Part shown: piece after piece, positions 1 to 6,132 of the stretch
Layout of the letters: every line of letters starts with the position of its first letter
How positions within the stretch are numbered: position 1 is the stretch's first letter
NCBI GenBank assembly: GCA_014729935.1
Contig: WJJB01000153.1
Span: 1 to 15,891 of the forward strand
Reading direction: 5' to 3'
Source: Candidatus Bathyarchaeota archaeon
GTDB lineage: Archaea; Asgardarchaeota; Lokiarchaeia; Sigyniarchaeales; Sigyniarchaeaceae
DNA: 15,891 nt
Program-made: the position numbers and the translations under genes
Notes under the pieces: generated by a model
Databases searched by the model: none
The model's input: the letters and a program-made list of their open reading frames with translations, nothing else
Told to the model about the DNA's origin: nothing

Positions 1-1
1 G

Positions 2-844
2 CAAAGTGCTATTAAATGGAACGGGTTCCTGATGATCTTCACGACCATCATCGTGATAAGCGCCCTGCCTGTTATCATGGGAGAAGTGGTAAAGTTACCT
101 GGATTGGAAAATTACTTGCTCGCGGTTCCCTTCATACTCCCCTCCTTATTCAAAAAACTATTTTCAGCATGGGTGAGTTTCACCGATGGCGCTCTCGCGG
201 GTTCCAAGAAGGTCATTTACCTGACGTTCATCAGGGTCATAGAGGAGGTGAACGAGGTTTTGTTCGTGTGGTTGTGGCTGTATGTCTTCAAGCTGCATAT
301 TGCCTTCGGGTTCGCGGGTGTTGTTTTCATCTTGAGCTTCGAGCATGCCTTCCCGAAATTGATCAAGACCATCATGGGGTTTGCGTTCGTGCACCGGAAG
401 ATAGTAAAGGTGAAGGTGAACATGTGGCAATCTTTTATCGTGCCTACCATCGCCTCGCTACCGCTCGTATTGACCAGCGTCCTGTTTTACTTTTTTGCCT
501 TGGATCCATTGAAAGAAGCTTTCTCTTTCATGGGAGAGTGGGCTGCAATCGGCCCCATAGTAATCATGGCACTGGTAGCCATCATCATCATGCCCCTCTT
601 CGTCTACATGCCACTATCAGGATACCTCGGCGGTTGGGATGACTTCCAGCTCAAGACACTGGAAAAAGCGATCATGTTGGTCGGCCCGGTGAAACCTTTC
701 ATCAAGATCTTCTACAAGACCATCACCTTTGGTACCAAGCGATCGAAGTTACATAACAGGTTCAAGATAGATTGGACTGATGCCGCCAAGGAAATCAACG
801 AGTTGATGGATATCAAGCGGCAACAGGTGGAGCAAGGTATCTGA
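2..844 (+). CDS. Polytopic membrane protein, C-terminal part (5' end outside window)
   Basis: The reading frame is open to the left edge, so the first in-window ATG (base 32) is probably internal and the gene starts outside. The visible part has about five hydrophobic segments; counted from the ATG at 32 they lie near residues 5-19, 31-47, 82-109, 132-155 and 166-192. A basic, soluble tail of about 75 residues follows and ends in an Asp/Glu/Lys-rich helix. The repeated helix-loop-helix layout and charged cytosolic tail would suit the end of a polysaccharide or lipid flippase (MATE/MurJ-like), but no diagnostic motif is visible and that identity is only a guess. The next gene on the same strand starts 142 bases later behind its own TATA-like box, so the two are probably separate transcription units. 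Confidence 0.7.
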   Translation, partial: QSAIKWNGFLMIFTTIIVISALPVIMGEVVKLPGLENYLLAVPFILPSLFKKLFSAWVSFTDGALAGSKKVIYLTFIRVIEEVNEVLFVWLWLYVFKLHIAFGFAGVVFILSFEHAFPKLIKTIMGFAFVHRKIVKVKVNMWQSFIVPTIASLPLVLTSVLFYFFALDPLKEAFSFMGEWAAIGPIVIMALVAIIIMPLFVYMPLSGYLGGWDDFQLKTLEKAIMLVGPVKPFIKIFYKTITFGTKRSKLHNRFKIDWTDAAKEINELMDIKRQQVEQGI

Positions 845-909
845 GATGGCACGTGCTTCCATTCAGCATCATGTTCACGGGAAGTATAACAACTGGCCCA
901 CGAATCTTC

Positions 910-917
910 TTTATATT
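910..917 (+). promoter_or_regulatory. Candidate TATA box of the HemG-like flavodoxin gene
   Basis: TTTATATT lies 70 bases before the flavodoxin ATG. An archaeal start about 27 bases downstream would fall near base 940 and leave a leader of about 45 bases. That leader would contain the inverted repeats at 938-951 and 954-971. No clear Shine-Dalgarno sequence precedes the ATG. Confidence 0.4.
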
Positions 918-953
918 CTGCCCTCCTATCTATCGCGTGGTACCATTACCAAA

Positions 954-971
954 CATATCTATTGAGATATG
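954..971. repeat. Inverted repeat in the flavodoxin leader, 7-base arms
   Basis: CATATCT and AGATATG are perfect reverse complements separated by ATTG. The repeat ends 15 bases before the ATG at 987. A shorter repeat, TGGTA-CCAT-TACCA, lies just upstream at 938-951. Either could be an operator or an RNA hairpin; neither use is shown by the sequence. Confidence 0.4.
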
Positions 972-986
972 ACAACGTGATGCATC

Positions 987-1478
987 ATGGGTGACACGCT
1001 TATCGTTTATGGAACGCGCCGAGGTGCCAGCGAGGTATCTGCAGGCGTTATCAAGGACATCTTGGAAGGCGAGTTTGGCTTGGATGTTGACGTGTTTAAT
1101 GTGAAGCAGTTGGATAAGAAATTCTCTTTGGAGCCATATGCCAACGTGATTGTTGGTGCAAGTATAGCCTTGGGTCGCTGGGCGCGGCGTGCAAAGAAAT
1201 TCTTGGGAAAAAATGATTTCGCTGGTAAGAAGCTTGCCATATTCATCTCCTCGGGTTTCGCTGGCGAGGCACTCAAGGAGGGTAACGAGAAGAAATACGA
1301 GAAAGCCATGGAAGATTACATGACACCCGTGGTTCAGGATTTTCACCTTGATCCCGTGTCCACGAAGGGACTCGGGGGCTGGTGGAAGAAAGACGTAACT
1401 GATTCTGACAGCTATAACTGGAACCGAGATGACGTGGAAGCCTGGGCTAGGACGCTCGGGAAGATCTTTGTTGGTTGA
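987..1478 (+). CDS. Flavodoxin-fold protein, HemG/Flavodoxin_5-like
   Basis: A 163-residue soluble single-domain flavodoxin. The N-terminal beta strand runs into an FMN phosphate loop, YGTRRGASE (residues 8-16). A second conserved loop, GASIALGRW (57-65), matches the isoalloxazine-binding turn of the Flavodoxin_5/HemG-like group, and the third strand LAIFISSG (83-90) completes the core. The length is normal for the family. Members bind FMN and shuttle electrons; HemG itself oxidises protoporphyrinogen IX, but no heme genes are nearby, so the substrate is unknown and a general electron carrier is equally likely. The ATG at 987 is chosen because the in-frame ATG at 969 is closed by a stop two codons later. 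A second, distinct flavodoxin lies at 3490-3984. Confidence 0.88.
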   Translation: MGDTLIVYGTRRGASEVSAGVIKDILEGEFGLDVDVFNVKQLDKKFSLEPYANVIVGASIALGRWARRAKKFLGKNDFAGKKLAIFISSGFAGEALKEGNEKKYEKAMEDYMTPVVQDFHLDPVSTKGLGGWWKKDVTDSDSYNWNRDDVEAWARTLGKIFVG

Positions 1479-1612
1479 TCCCGCTCGACTTGATGATCCT
1501 GCACGCTCACCTTCCCATTGCTACCTTTTTCCAAATCATCATCATGCCAGATGGCTACTTCAATGGGGGAAAACGGGGAAAGAAAATGAAGGTGGAATGC
1601 TCGCTCATTACA

Positions 1613-2755
1613 TCAAGCGAAATAGCGGTTCACGATCTCACTCGCGCCATCGAAAGCGTTTTGGTTTCCCGAGAAGCTGGCTACTTCCATCCCGTAATTC
1701 CTCTCGAAATCCCTCACGAAGTTCTCATGTGCTGTTTCAGAGGCATGGGTCGAGTATTCTTCCAAGAGCACGCACAAGAATGCAGGACGTTCGATGATGC
1801 GCAATTCCCTTTCCTTGAATAGGATAGTCTCGATGGCACGGGCTACCTTTGTCGATTCGTTGAAGATGGCGGTAATCGCAGTCATGGCACCCGTCAGGAG
1901 CTGGACATCACTGTCTGTCATTGCCTTGTCGAAGATCCGGGAGAACATTGGGATTCCCGACCGAGAGTAAACAAGGAGGAGTTGGACATGTTGCCGTTGC
2001 AAAAGCCATGGCGTGTTGCCCACCTTGTAGAACGTGATGCCGACGATAAGCATACCGATGGATTTGAAGAGGGTAATGTTGCCAATGATCCTGTCCATTT
2101 CCAACCACCCTGGCGCCAAGTTGAAGGTGACGGGAGCAAATGCACCGAGCACCTGGGAAAACACGATGCCAATCATCAACCATTTAACGATAGACTTCTG
2201 CTTCTTGCTAGTTGCCTCCCGGCGCATCTTGATGAAATTATAGACCAACCATGTAATCGAAGCAATGGAAAAGACCAGCAAGAGCACCCCGCCTAGTGTT
2301 CGATGCTCGAAAAAGTATACATGCAACCCGCCTTCCACTGAATGGATGATATTGGGATCTGAAAGCATCGTGCCCGAAATCATTGTAACCAAGGATATGA
2401 AGGCAACCAGTTGCCAGTTTAATAGTCTATCCTTGTCGAATAGTTGGAATACTAGCAGGAGAGCGAGCATGGAAATCAAGTCTAGCAACTGAGCGGCGAT
2501 AAAAGTTACTTGTCCAGTTGCAGGAGAGGGTAATATCGAGGAAATGACATTCAACAGGTTCGCGATCCCAGTGGTGGCGAACATGAGTGTGAGGAATGCA
2601 TACATTTTCTGGCGTTCCTTGATAGCCTTCACCAGGAAATACATGAAGAAGATGATGATTGGCGTGAAGAGTATGCTTGGAATGAGGAGCGAGCCGGGAT
2701 TAGTTGGTGCTTGGAATGACGCTGATTTAGGTAGCGTGATGGTAATTTCATTCAT
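1613..2755 (-). CDS. Seven-helix membrane protein with C-terminal longin-like domain
   Basis: About 380 residues. Seven hydrophobic helices lie near 22-44, 51-71, 84-107, 114-133, 153-174, 190-210 and 224-243, a layout like the 7TM sensor modules of prokaryotic signalling proteins. The cytosolic remainder (256-380) has a predicted order strand (VQLLLVYS), strand (GIPMFSRIF), helix, strand, strand, strand (FLCVLLEEY), helix, helix. This is the longin/roadblock-like order, widely expanded in Asgard archaea; the fold call is mine from secondary structure. No kinase, GGDEF or phosphatase domain follows. The ATG at 2755 is preferred over the in-frame GTG at 2770 because GAGGTC, a good Shine-Dalgarno, lies 7 bases before it. 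It overlaps the end of the PadR gene by 8 bases, so the two are co-transcribed and probably translationally coupled. It may be a receptor passing a membrane signal to a small GTPase or to PadR; this is inference. Confidence 0.8.
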   Translation of the reverse strand: MNEITITLPKSASFQAPTNPGSLLIPSILFTPIIIFFMYFLVKAIKERQKMYAFLTLMFATTGIANLLNVISSILPSPATGQVTFIAAQLLDLISMLALLLVFQLFDKDRLLNWQLVAFISLVTMISGTMLSDPNIIHSVEGGLHVYFFEHRTLGGVLLLVFSIASITWLVYNFIKMRREATSKKQKSIVKWLMIGIVFSQVLGAFAPVTFNLAPGWLEMDRIIGNITLFKSIGMLIVGITFYKVGNTPWLLQRQHVQLLLVYSRSGIPMFSRIFDKAMTDSDVQLLTGAMTAITAIFNESTKVARAIETILFKERELRIIERPAFLCVLLEEYSTHASETAHENFVRDFERNYGMEVASFSGNQNAFDGASEIVNRYFA

Positions 2756-3395
2756 TTTCGGTGACCTCACTGGTTTCGTGGGTGCGTTCCTTCATGACGC
2801 GATCCATGATTTTGAGTAAAGCGACGGCACTGAATGGTTCCATCGTTCGGGCGGAATCAGTCACCTGCTCGAGCATGATTTCCAACTCGTGCGTTTTATC
2901 CAACATGGTGGTGAAAATTGCAGCAATGTGTCCAAGGAATTCTTTTGCCGTGGTAAGGACGTTCATTGCAACCTCTCGATCACTGCAATCTTCAAGCTTT
3001 TTTTTCAAGATATCGATGTGGATATTGCCGAGAATGAATTTCTCGAACTGTTTCAAGGGGAATGCTGCAGCCGTGATTTCGAATAGAAACAGGATCTTTT
3101 CTGCCGCCTCGCTCATGAGTGTCTTGATCCTATCATGCCCCTTTTTTGTTATGCCGTAACGCTTTTGAGCCCTGCCATCCACGATAGATTCATGAACATC
3201 AACGAAGCCCTCCTCGTTGAGCTTGTTGAGTAGCCTGTAGGCGTTCGTCTGAGGAATGTCAAAATCGTTCTGCAGCTGGTACCCCGTTATACCACTAGGA
3301 GAATTCTGCTCGATGATCCACAAGATGGCCATGTCTCTAAACTTCTTGAATTCTGACAAGGGACCGATGGGGGATAAACCAGGGCGACCAAACAT
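2748..3395 (-). CDS. PadR-family transcriptional regulator
   Basis: A 215-residue DNA-binding protein. The N-terminal winged helix (about residues 12-92) has the PadR pattern: FKKFRDMAILWII, then GYQLQNDFDIPQTNAYRLLNKL as the helix-turn-helix, EEGFV, a basic wing (DGRAQKRYGIT) and KKGHDRI. The rest (95-205) is a helical dimerisation region somewhat longer than in small PadR proteins. The frame extends upstream to an ATG at 3455, but that start lies beyond the TATA-like box. The ATG at 3395 has GAGGTC five bases before it and sits about 25 bases after the predicted transcription start, so it is chosen. A perfect inverted repeat at 3410-3432 covers the expected start point, suggesting that the protein represses its own operon. 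The 7TM-longin gene overlaps its 3' end. PadR proteins usually repress in response to small ligands; this ligand is unknown. Confidence 0.9.
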   Translation of the reverse strand: MFGRPGLSPIGPLSEFKKFRDMAILWIIEQNSPSGITGYQLQNDFDIPQTNAYRLLNKLNEEGFVDVHESIVDGRAQKRYGITKKGHDRIKTLMSEAAEKILFLFEITAAAFPLKQFEKFILGNIHIDILKKKLEDCSDREVAMNVLTTAKEFLGHIAAIFTTMLDKTHELEIMLEQVTDSARTMEPFSAVALLKIMDRVMKERTHETSEVTENE

Positions 3396-3400
3396 GGAAT

Positions 3401-3406
3401 GACCTC
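3401..3406 (-). promoter_or_regulatory. Shine-Dalgarno sequence setting the PadR start
   Basis: GAGGTC on the minus strand lies five bases before the ATG at 3395. It supports this start over the upstream in-frame ATG codons at 3437 and 3455. The same hexamer precedes the chosen start of the 7TM-longin gene. Confidence 0.7.
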
Positions 3407-3409
3407 GCG

Positions 3410-3432
3410 AAAGGTACAAATGGAGTACCTTT
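3410..3432. promoter_or_regulatory. Probable PadR operator (perfect inverted repeat)
   Basis: AAAGGTAC and GTACCTTT are perfect 8-base reverse complements with a 7-base spacer, so arm centres are 15 bases apart. The repeat lies between the TATA-like box (3440-3450) and the PadR ATG, covering the expected transcription start near 3420. This position suits autorepression by blocking polymerase. The PadR assignment rests on position and symmetry only. Confidence 0.65.
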
Positions 3433-3439
3433 TCCATCC

Positions 3440-3450
3440 TTAAAAATATT
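3440..3450 (-). promoter_or_regulatory. TATA-like box of the padR/7TM-longin operon
   Basis: The minus strand reads AATATTTTTAA here, followed by GG. About 27 bases downstream falls inside the inverted repeat at 3410-3432, giving a leader of about 25 bases before the ATG at 3395. The flavodoxin gene ends about 40 bases upstream, so some read-through is possible. Confidence 0.55.
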
Positions 3451-3489
3451 ACCATTCAGGGAATATATGATCAATGGGAGCATTTCCAG

Positions 3490-3984
3490 CTAGGGATTAC
3501 GCGCTCCATCGAGTATTGAGGATGCCCACGTAATTGCATCACGGCAGATGCTATCCATATTCTCCAATGGCTTGTAAAATTCAATCTCTCCAATGATGGT
3601 ATTTCCATCAAGTTTTTCCTTCATTTTTGCTAGTGTCTTGCCAGGCCCGCCATCATGGGTGCTAAAAATGGCGATTTTCTTCCCCTTCAAGTCTATCTCG
3701 TGGAAGAACGTCCGAAGGGCTGGGGCATACCGCCATGCCCACACGGGAGTGCCAATGAAATGCACTTGATACTCCCGGGGATCGACATGGAATGGCTCGA
3801 GTTCAGGTTTTTGCCGCATGAGCACCTGCTTTCCTCCCCAGAAGTACCTGGAACCTTTCTCGGGATTCACATCCTTGACGGGCACGAGCCTGAGGATATC
3901 GGCATCAATGGCATCGGCGATCACTTCTGCTACCAGTTTCGTGTTTCCCTCAAGAGAATAATATGTTACGAGGATTTGATTCAT
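3490..3984 (-). CDS. Flavodoxin-like FMN protein
   Basis: A 164-residue soluble flavodoxin, distinct from the one at 987. It has the FMN phosphate loop YYSLEGNT (residues 8-15), the flavin-contacting turn GTPVWAWRYAPAL (78-90) and strand KIAIFSTH (103-110) followed by the Gly-rich loop DGGPGKT. The length is usual for short-chain flavodoxins. The likely role is one- or two-electron transfer; the partners are unknown. The start is well supported: AAGGTGAT (3991-3998 on the minus strand) is a strong Shine-Dalgarno 6 bases before the ATG. It lies upstream of padR on the same strand with a 94-base gap, and padR has its own promoter. The leader carries two perfect palindromes, so it may be under separate control. 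Confidence 0.9.
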   Translation of the reverse strand: MNQILVTYYSLEGNTKLVAEVIADAIDADILRLVPVKDVNPEKGSRYFWGGKQVLMRQKPELEPFHVDPREYQVHFIGTPVWAWRYAPALRTFFHEIDLKGKKIAIFSTHDGGPGKTLAKMKEKLDGNTIIGEIEFYKPLENMDSICRDAITWASSILDGARNP

Positions 3985-3990
3985 TTTTTT

Positions 3991-3998
3991 ATCACCTT
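3991..3998 (-). promoter_or_regulatory. Strong ribosome binding site of the minus-strand flavodoxin
   Basis: AAGGTGAT matches the anti-Shine-Dalgarno core closely and stands 6 bases before the ATG at 3984. It is the best ribosome binding site in the window; most other genes here look leaderless or have weaker sites. Confidence 0.75.
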
Positions 3999-4007
3999 CC
4001 TTGCGTT

Positions 4008-4033
4008 AATCCATGGATTGCAAGATGATCATC
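4008..4033. repeat. Two adjacent perfect palindromes in the flavodoxin leader
   Basis: AATCCATGGATT (4008-4019) and GATGATCATC (4024-4033) are each perfect palindromes, four bases apart. They lie between the candidate TATA box at 4042-4052 and the ribosome binding site. The outer parts also pair as TGGAT/ATCCA. They are candidate operator sites for an unidentified regulator; their sequence differs from the repeat in front of padR. Confidence 0.45.
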
Positions 4034-4041
4034 CATCACAC

Positions 4042-4052
4042 CTTTAACTTTT
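4042..4052 (-). promoter_or_regulatory. Candidate TATA-like box of the minus-strand flavodoxin
   Basis: The minus strand reads AAAAGTTAAAG. A start about 27 bases downstream would be near 4018, inside the first palindrome, with a leader of about 34 bases. The match to a TATA consensus is moderate. Confidence 0.4.
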
Positions 4053-4059
4053 TTGCCAA

Positions 4060-4339
4060 GAAGTCTCCCCTCACTCACGCGGATGTAATTCACTTATTCC
4101 ATCAAGCCGTGATACACTGGTCCTCTCCATCGATTTCATACTTGCTTTCACCACGTCCTTGAAAGCCCCATAATTCACGTCGGATTGTTATGATGGGAAA
4201 CGGGAGATGATATTCACGTCGGAGTTAAAGAAGTGAACGATGGCATTTCCACGATTATGAATGATAGCGCGATCGAAATGCTTGGGTCTTTTTCACCTCC
4301 CGTTGTGGCAAAATCCTTTCATGATGCCCAATTCAACCG
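4060..4339. other. Gene-free stretch between flavodoxin and transposon relic
   Basis: I see no credible gene on either strand. The only structure I can support is a 12-base direct repeat, ATTCACGTCGGA, at 4173-4184 and 4212-4223. The stretch borders the 3' end of the decayed transposon and may include its former flank. Confidence 0.4.
4173..4223. repeat. Direct repeat ATTCACGTCGGA, two copies 39 bases apart
   Basis: The 12-base copies at 4173-4184 and 4212-4223 are identical. The intervening sequence is not repeated. They may be binding sites or a trace of transposon activity; nothing in the sequence decides this. Confidence 0.5.
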
Positions 4340-4855
4340 TTACTTCAAACCCAGACAATCCGGACATCGATGATCTCCAGCTGTCGCGGTTACCTGGATG
4401 GGTGGTAACGGGCACCCGCCGCGGGCGCGTGTAGCCCCCGGGGATAATGGAGCGACCTGGATACCCCGCGCCGCGTTGAGGTTGCTGTCAAGCGTGGGAC
4501 CGCATTCGAGGTTGGTGCAGCGAAACTGCTTCCCCTTACTCTCGCGGATTTTACCGCAACGGTTGCATATCTTGGAGGTGATAATCGGATTCACGGTCAC
4601 CCTTGGCTTTTTGCTCGTGTGAAGACACCCGGCAATACACGGCAACCCCGGCATCTCCCTATGCCTCGATCTCGTTCCTACCACCAACTTCTTCAAGTTC
4701 CCCGGTGATGCCCGGATCTCGGCCAAGCTCACCCACCGGTGCCCGCCGGCCGTTTGCGTGCATGATGTGTCCCCTGAAATCTCCCAACGATGCAATGTCT
4801 TGACAGCCACCCCGATTCTTGCTGCCACCAAGCCAATCCTTACCCGTATCACCAT
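4340..4855 (-). pseudogene. Decayed IS607-type transposon: TnpA start fused to TnpB end
   Basis: One frame of 171 codons joins two unrelated transposon pieces. Residues 7-46 resemble the MerR-like helix-turn-helix that starts IS607-family serine recombinases (KTLHRWE, then AGGHRWVSLAEI). Residues 84-131 resemble the end of TnpB: NPIITSKICNRCGKI, a second Cys pair at C113 and C118, then LDSNLNAARGI. The four cysteines (97, 100, 113, 118) fit the TnpB zinc ribbon, but the usual two-Asp RuvC motif (D-x-D-x-NAA) has Asn for the second Asp. The recombinase catalytic domain and most of TnpB are missing. A full element would be well over 1.5 kb with tnpA before tnpB on one strand, so an internal deletion most simply explains the fusion. 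The C-terminal part (4390-4500) is richer in G and C than its surroundings. It is probably inactive. Confidence 0.8.
4340..4855 (-). mobile_element. Remnant of an IS607/IS605-superfamily insertion sequence
   Basis: This is the span still recognisable from the TnpA-like and TnpB-like fragments. IS607 elements have no terminal inverted repeats, so the true ends cannot be read off. The flanks at 4060-4339 and 4856-4998 carry no gene and may contain more of the element. No second copy occurs in the window. Confidence 0.65.
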
Positions 4856-4998
4856 CCTCAGGTGAAACGCTCATCTCGTCTTCTTCTAGCCCTGCACCAT
4901 CCACACGTTGTCTAGGCACGTCCGGGAAAAATTATGCTGCTAGATATCCCTCCATGAAAATGAAGAACGAGAACGTGGAGAATTTCTTGCCAACAAAG

Positions 4999-6027
4999 TT
5001 ATCTGTGCTTCTTGAGAAAGCACCGTGGATCCGGCCCGAATAATCCCAATCCGGCGGCGTATGCCCTGGACCTGCACCCCCAGCAGGTGCTTGAAAGCAT
5101 GCACGTCTTGCACGTATTGGGTAAGTTCCCTTTATCCTTGAACTTCTTGAAGATCAGGTGATCCCAGTGGGACTTGACAATCTCCTTCAAGTTACCTTCC
5201 TGGTGCAGGTTAGGTGCATCAGGTTCCCTGATTGTGGCACAGGGAGTGACGGTCCCATCGCATAGAACTGCCAAGGTGCTTGAACAATATTGTTTGTTGA
5301 CACAATTCATGGGAAGCATATCCACTCCCGCTTGTGCTTTCATGCGGTTGTATACCCTTGCAACGGCTGCAGGTTCAGGGATGAATCGCGCAAGATTCTC
5401 CCGTGATTGACCAGGCCGCAGGTAGGTGTGATATACGTTTAAGGATGTGGCAATGCCGAAGTGTTCCTCGAAATAATCGATGGTCGATATCATGTCAGAG
5501 GCGGGTTGCAACCCGGTGAAGGTTACAGAGTTCAGCATCTGCGAAGACGGGTATCCATCTTCGAGTAGAGCGTGGACACTCCCTAAGATGCTGGAAAGGT
5601 CCTTCCGCGTTCTGCCAGGATGCAATCTTTCATACAAGGTAGGATCCACGGTAGATACATGCACGGAGATCAATCCATGCATGCATAGACTCGCGCAGGA
5701 CGCCCGCAGGTCCTGGTCAACCAAGGGCAGCCCCCCCGTCCACAGGTTATTCCTGAAGCCGAGTTCCCGGGCGAAAGCCAAGTGTTCCAGAACGGATGAA
5801 CGGAGCAAAGGTTCCCCTCCAAGCCACTCGATTGCTGAGATTCCCATGGCCGCTGCATCCACGAGGATCCCTTTTACCATTTCATCATCGAGCGTGTTTT
5901 CTTGAGCGGGAAGCGCGTTCATGTAGCAATAAAGGCACCCTTGGCTGCATGCATCCCCTAACTCGAGTTGCAGGGAATAGAAGGAGTCATTTTCCCACGC
6001 GTCATTCAATGCATCCTGATCTATCAT
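4999..6027 (-). CDS. Radical SAM protein with SPASM-type C-terminal domain
   Basis: A 342-residue enzyme. The radical SAM cluster motif C-x3-C-x2-C is at C27, C31 and C34 (ACSQGCLYCY), and the SAM-binding GGEP is at 70-73. The C-terminal third is Cys-rich: C242, C248, C256 and C263 within a segment containing CDGTVTPC, then C306, C309, C315, C318 and C336. This is the SPASM pattern of auxiliary [4Fe-4S] clusters. SPASM enzymes often modify peptides or proteins (sactipeptide, quinohemoprotein and sulfatase maturases). No obvious precursor peptide or sulfatase is adjacent, so the substrate is unknown. The ATG at 6027 lies about 7 bases after the start predicted from the TATA-like box at 6058-6066, so the message is nearly leaderless. 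It is transcribed divergently from the large membrane protein gene, 105 bases away. Confidence 0.9.
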   Translation of the reverse strand: MIDQDALNDAWENDSFYSLQLELGDACSQGCLYCYMNALPAQENTLDDEMVKGILVDAAAMGISAIEWLGGEPLLRSSVLEHLAFARELGFRNNLWTGGLPLVDQDLRASCASLCMHGLISVHVSTVDPTLYERLHPGRTRKDLSSILGSVHALLEDGYPSSQMLNSVTFTGLQPASDMISTIDYFEEHFGIATSLNVYHTYLRPGQSRENLARFIPEPAAVARVYNRMKAQAGVDMLPMNCVNKQYCSSTLAVLCDGTVTPCATIREPDAPNLHQEGNLKEIVKSHWDHLIFKKFKDKGNLPNTCKTCMLSSTCWGCRSRAYAAGLGLFGPDPRCFLKKHR

Positions 6028-6057
6028 GGTTCCGGAGATCCTGACCCCGTGGTTCCC

Positions 6058-6066
6058 TTTAAAACT
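6058..6066 (-). promoter_or_regulatory. TATA-like box of the radical SAM gene
   Basis: The minus strand reads AGTTTTAAA, preceded by AA and followed by GGG. It stands about 35 bases from the ATG at 6027, consistent with a very short leader. Confidence 0.55.
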
Positions 6067-6098
6067 TTGGGTGGCACGAAGCAGGTTCTAGGAAAGAG

Positions 6099-6106
6099 TT
6101 AAAAAT
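6099..6106 (+). promoter_or_regulatory. TATA-like box of the 987-residue membrane protein gene
   Basis: TTAAAAAT lies about 30 bases before the ATG at 6133, the spacing of a leaderless archaeal transcript. No ribosome binding site is visible. The box is only about 33 bases from the divergent radical SAM box, so the two promoters may be regulated together. Confidence 0.55.
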
Positions 6107-6132
6107 CTCGCATCAGCAATAATTGCAGGATC

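Noticed and set aside
16..642. Long plus-strand frame overlapping the first membrane protein
   Set aside because: It is basic and low in hydrophobic segments with no recognisable domain, whereas the frame at 2-844 gives a coherent membrane protein.
938..951. GGTACC near the HemG-like flavodoxin as a second PadR operator
   Set aside because: The flanking bases do not match AAAGGTAC-N7-GTACCTTT, and GGTACC also occurs inside coding regions.
1475..1822. Plus-strand frame following the HemG-like flavodoxin
   Set aside because: Most of it is antisense to the longin-like region of the 7TM protein, and the translation has no recognisable features.
2748..3455. PadR start at the upstream ATG (3455), giving 20 more residues
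   Set aside because: That ATG precedes the TATA-like box and the extra residues do not match the family; the ATG at 3395 has a good ribosome binding site.
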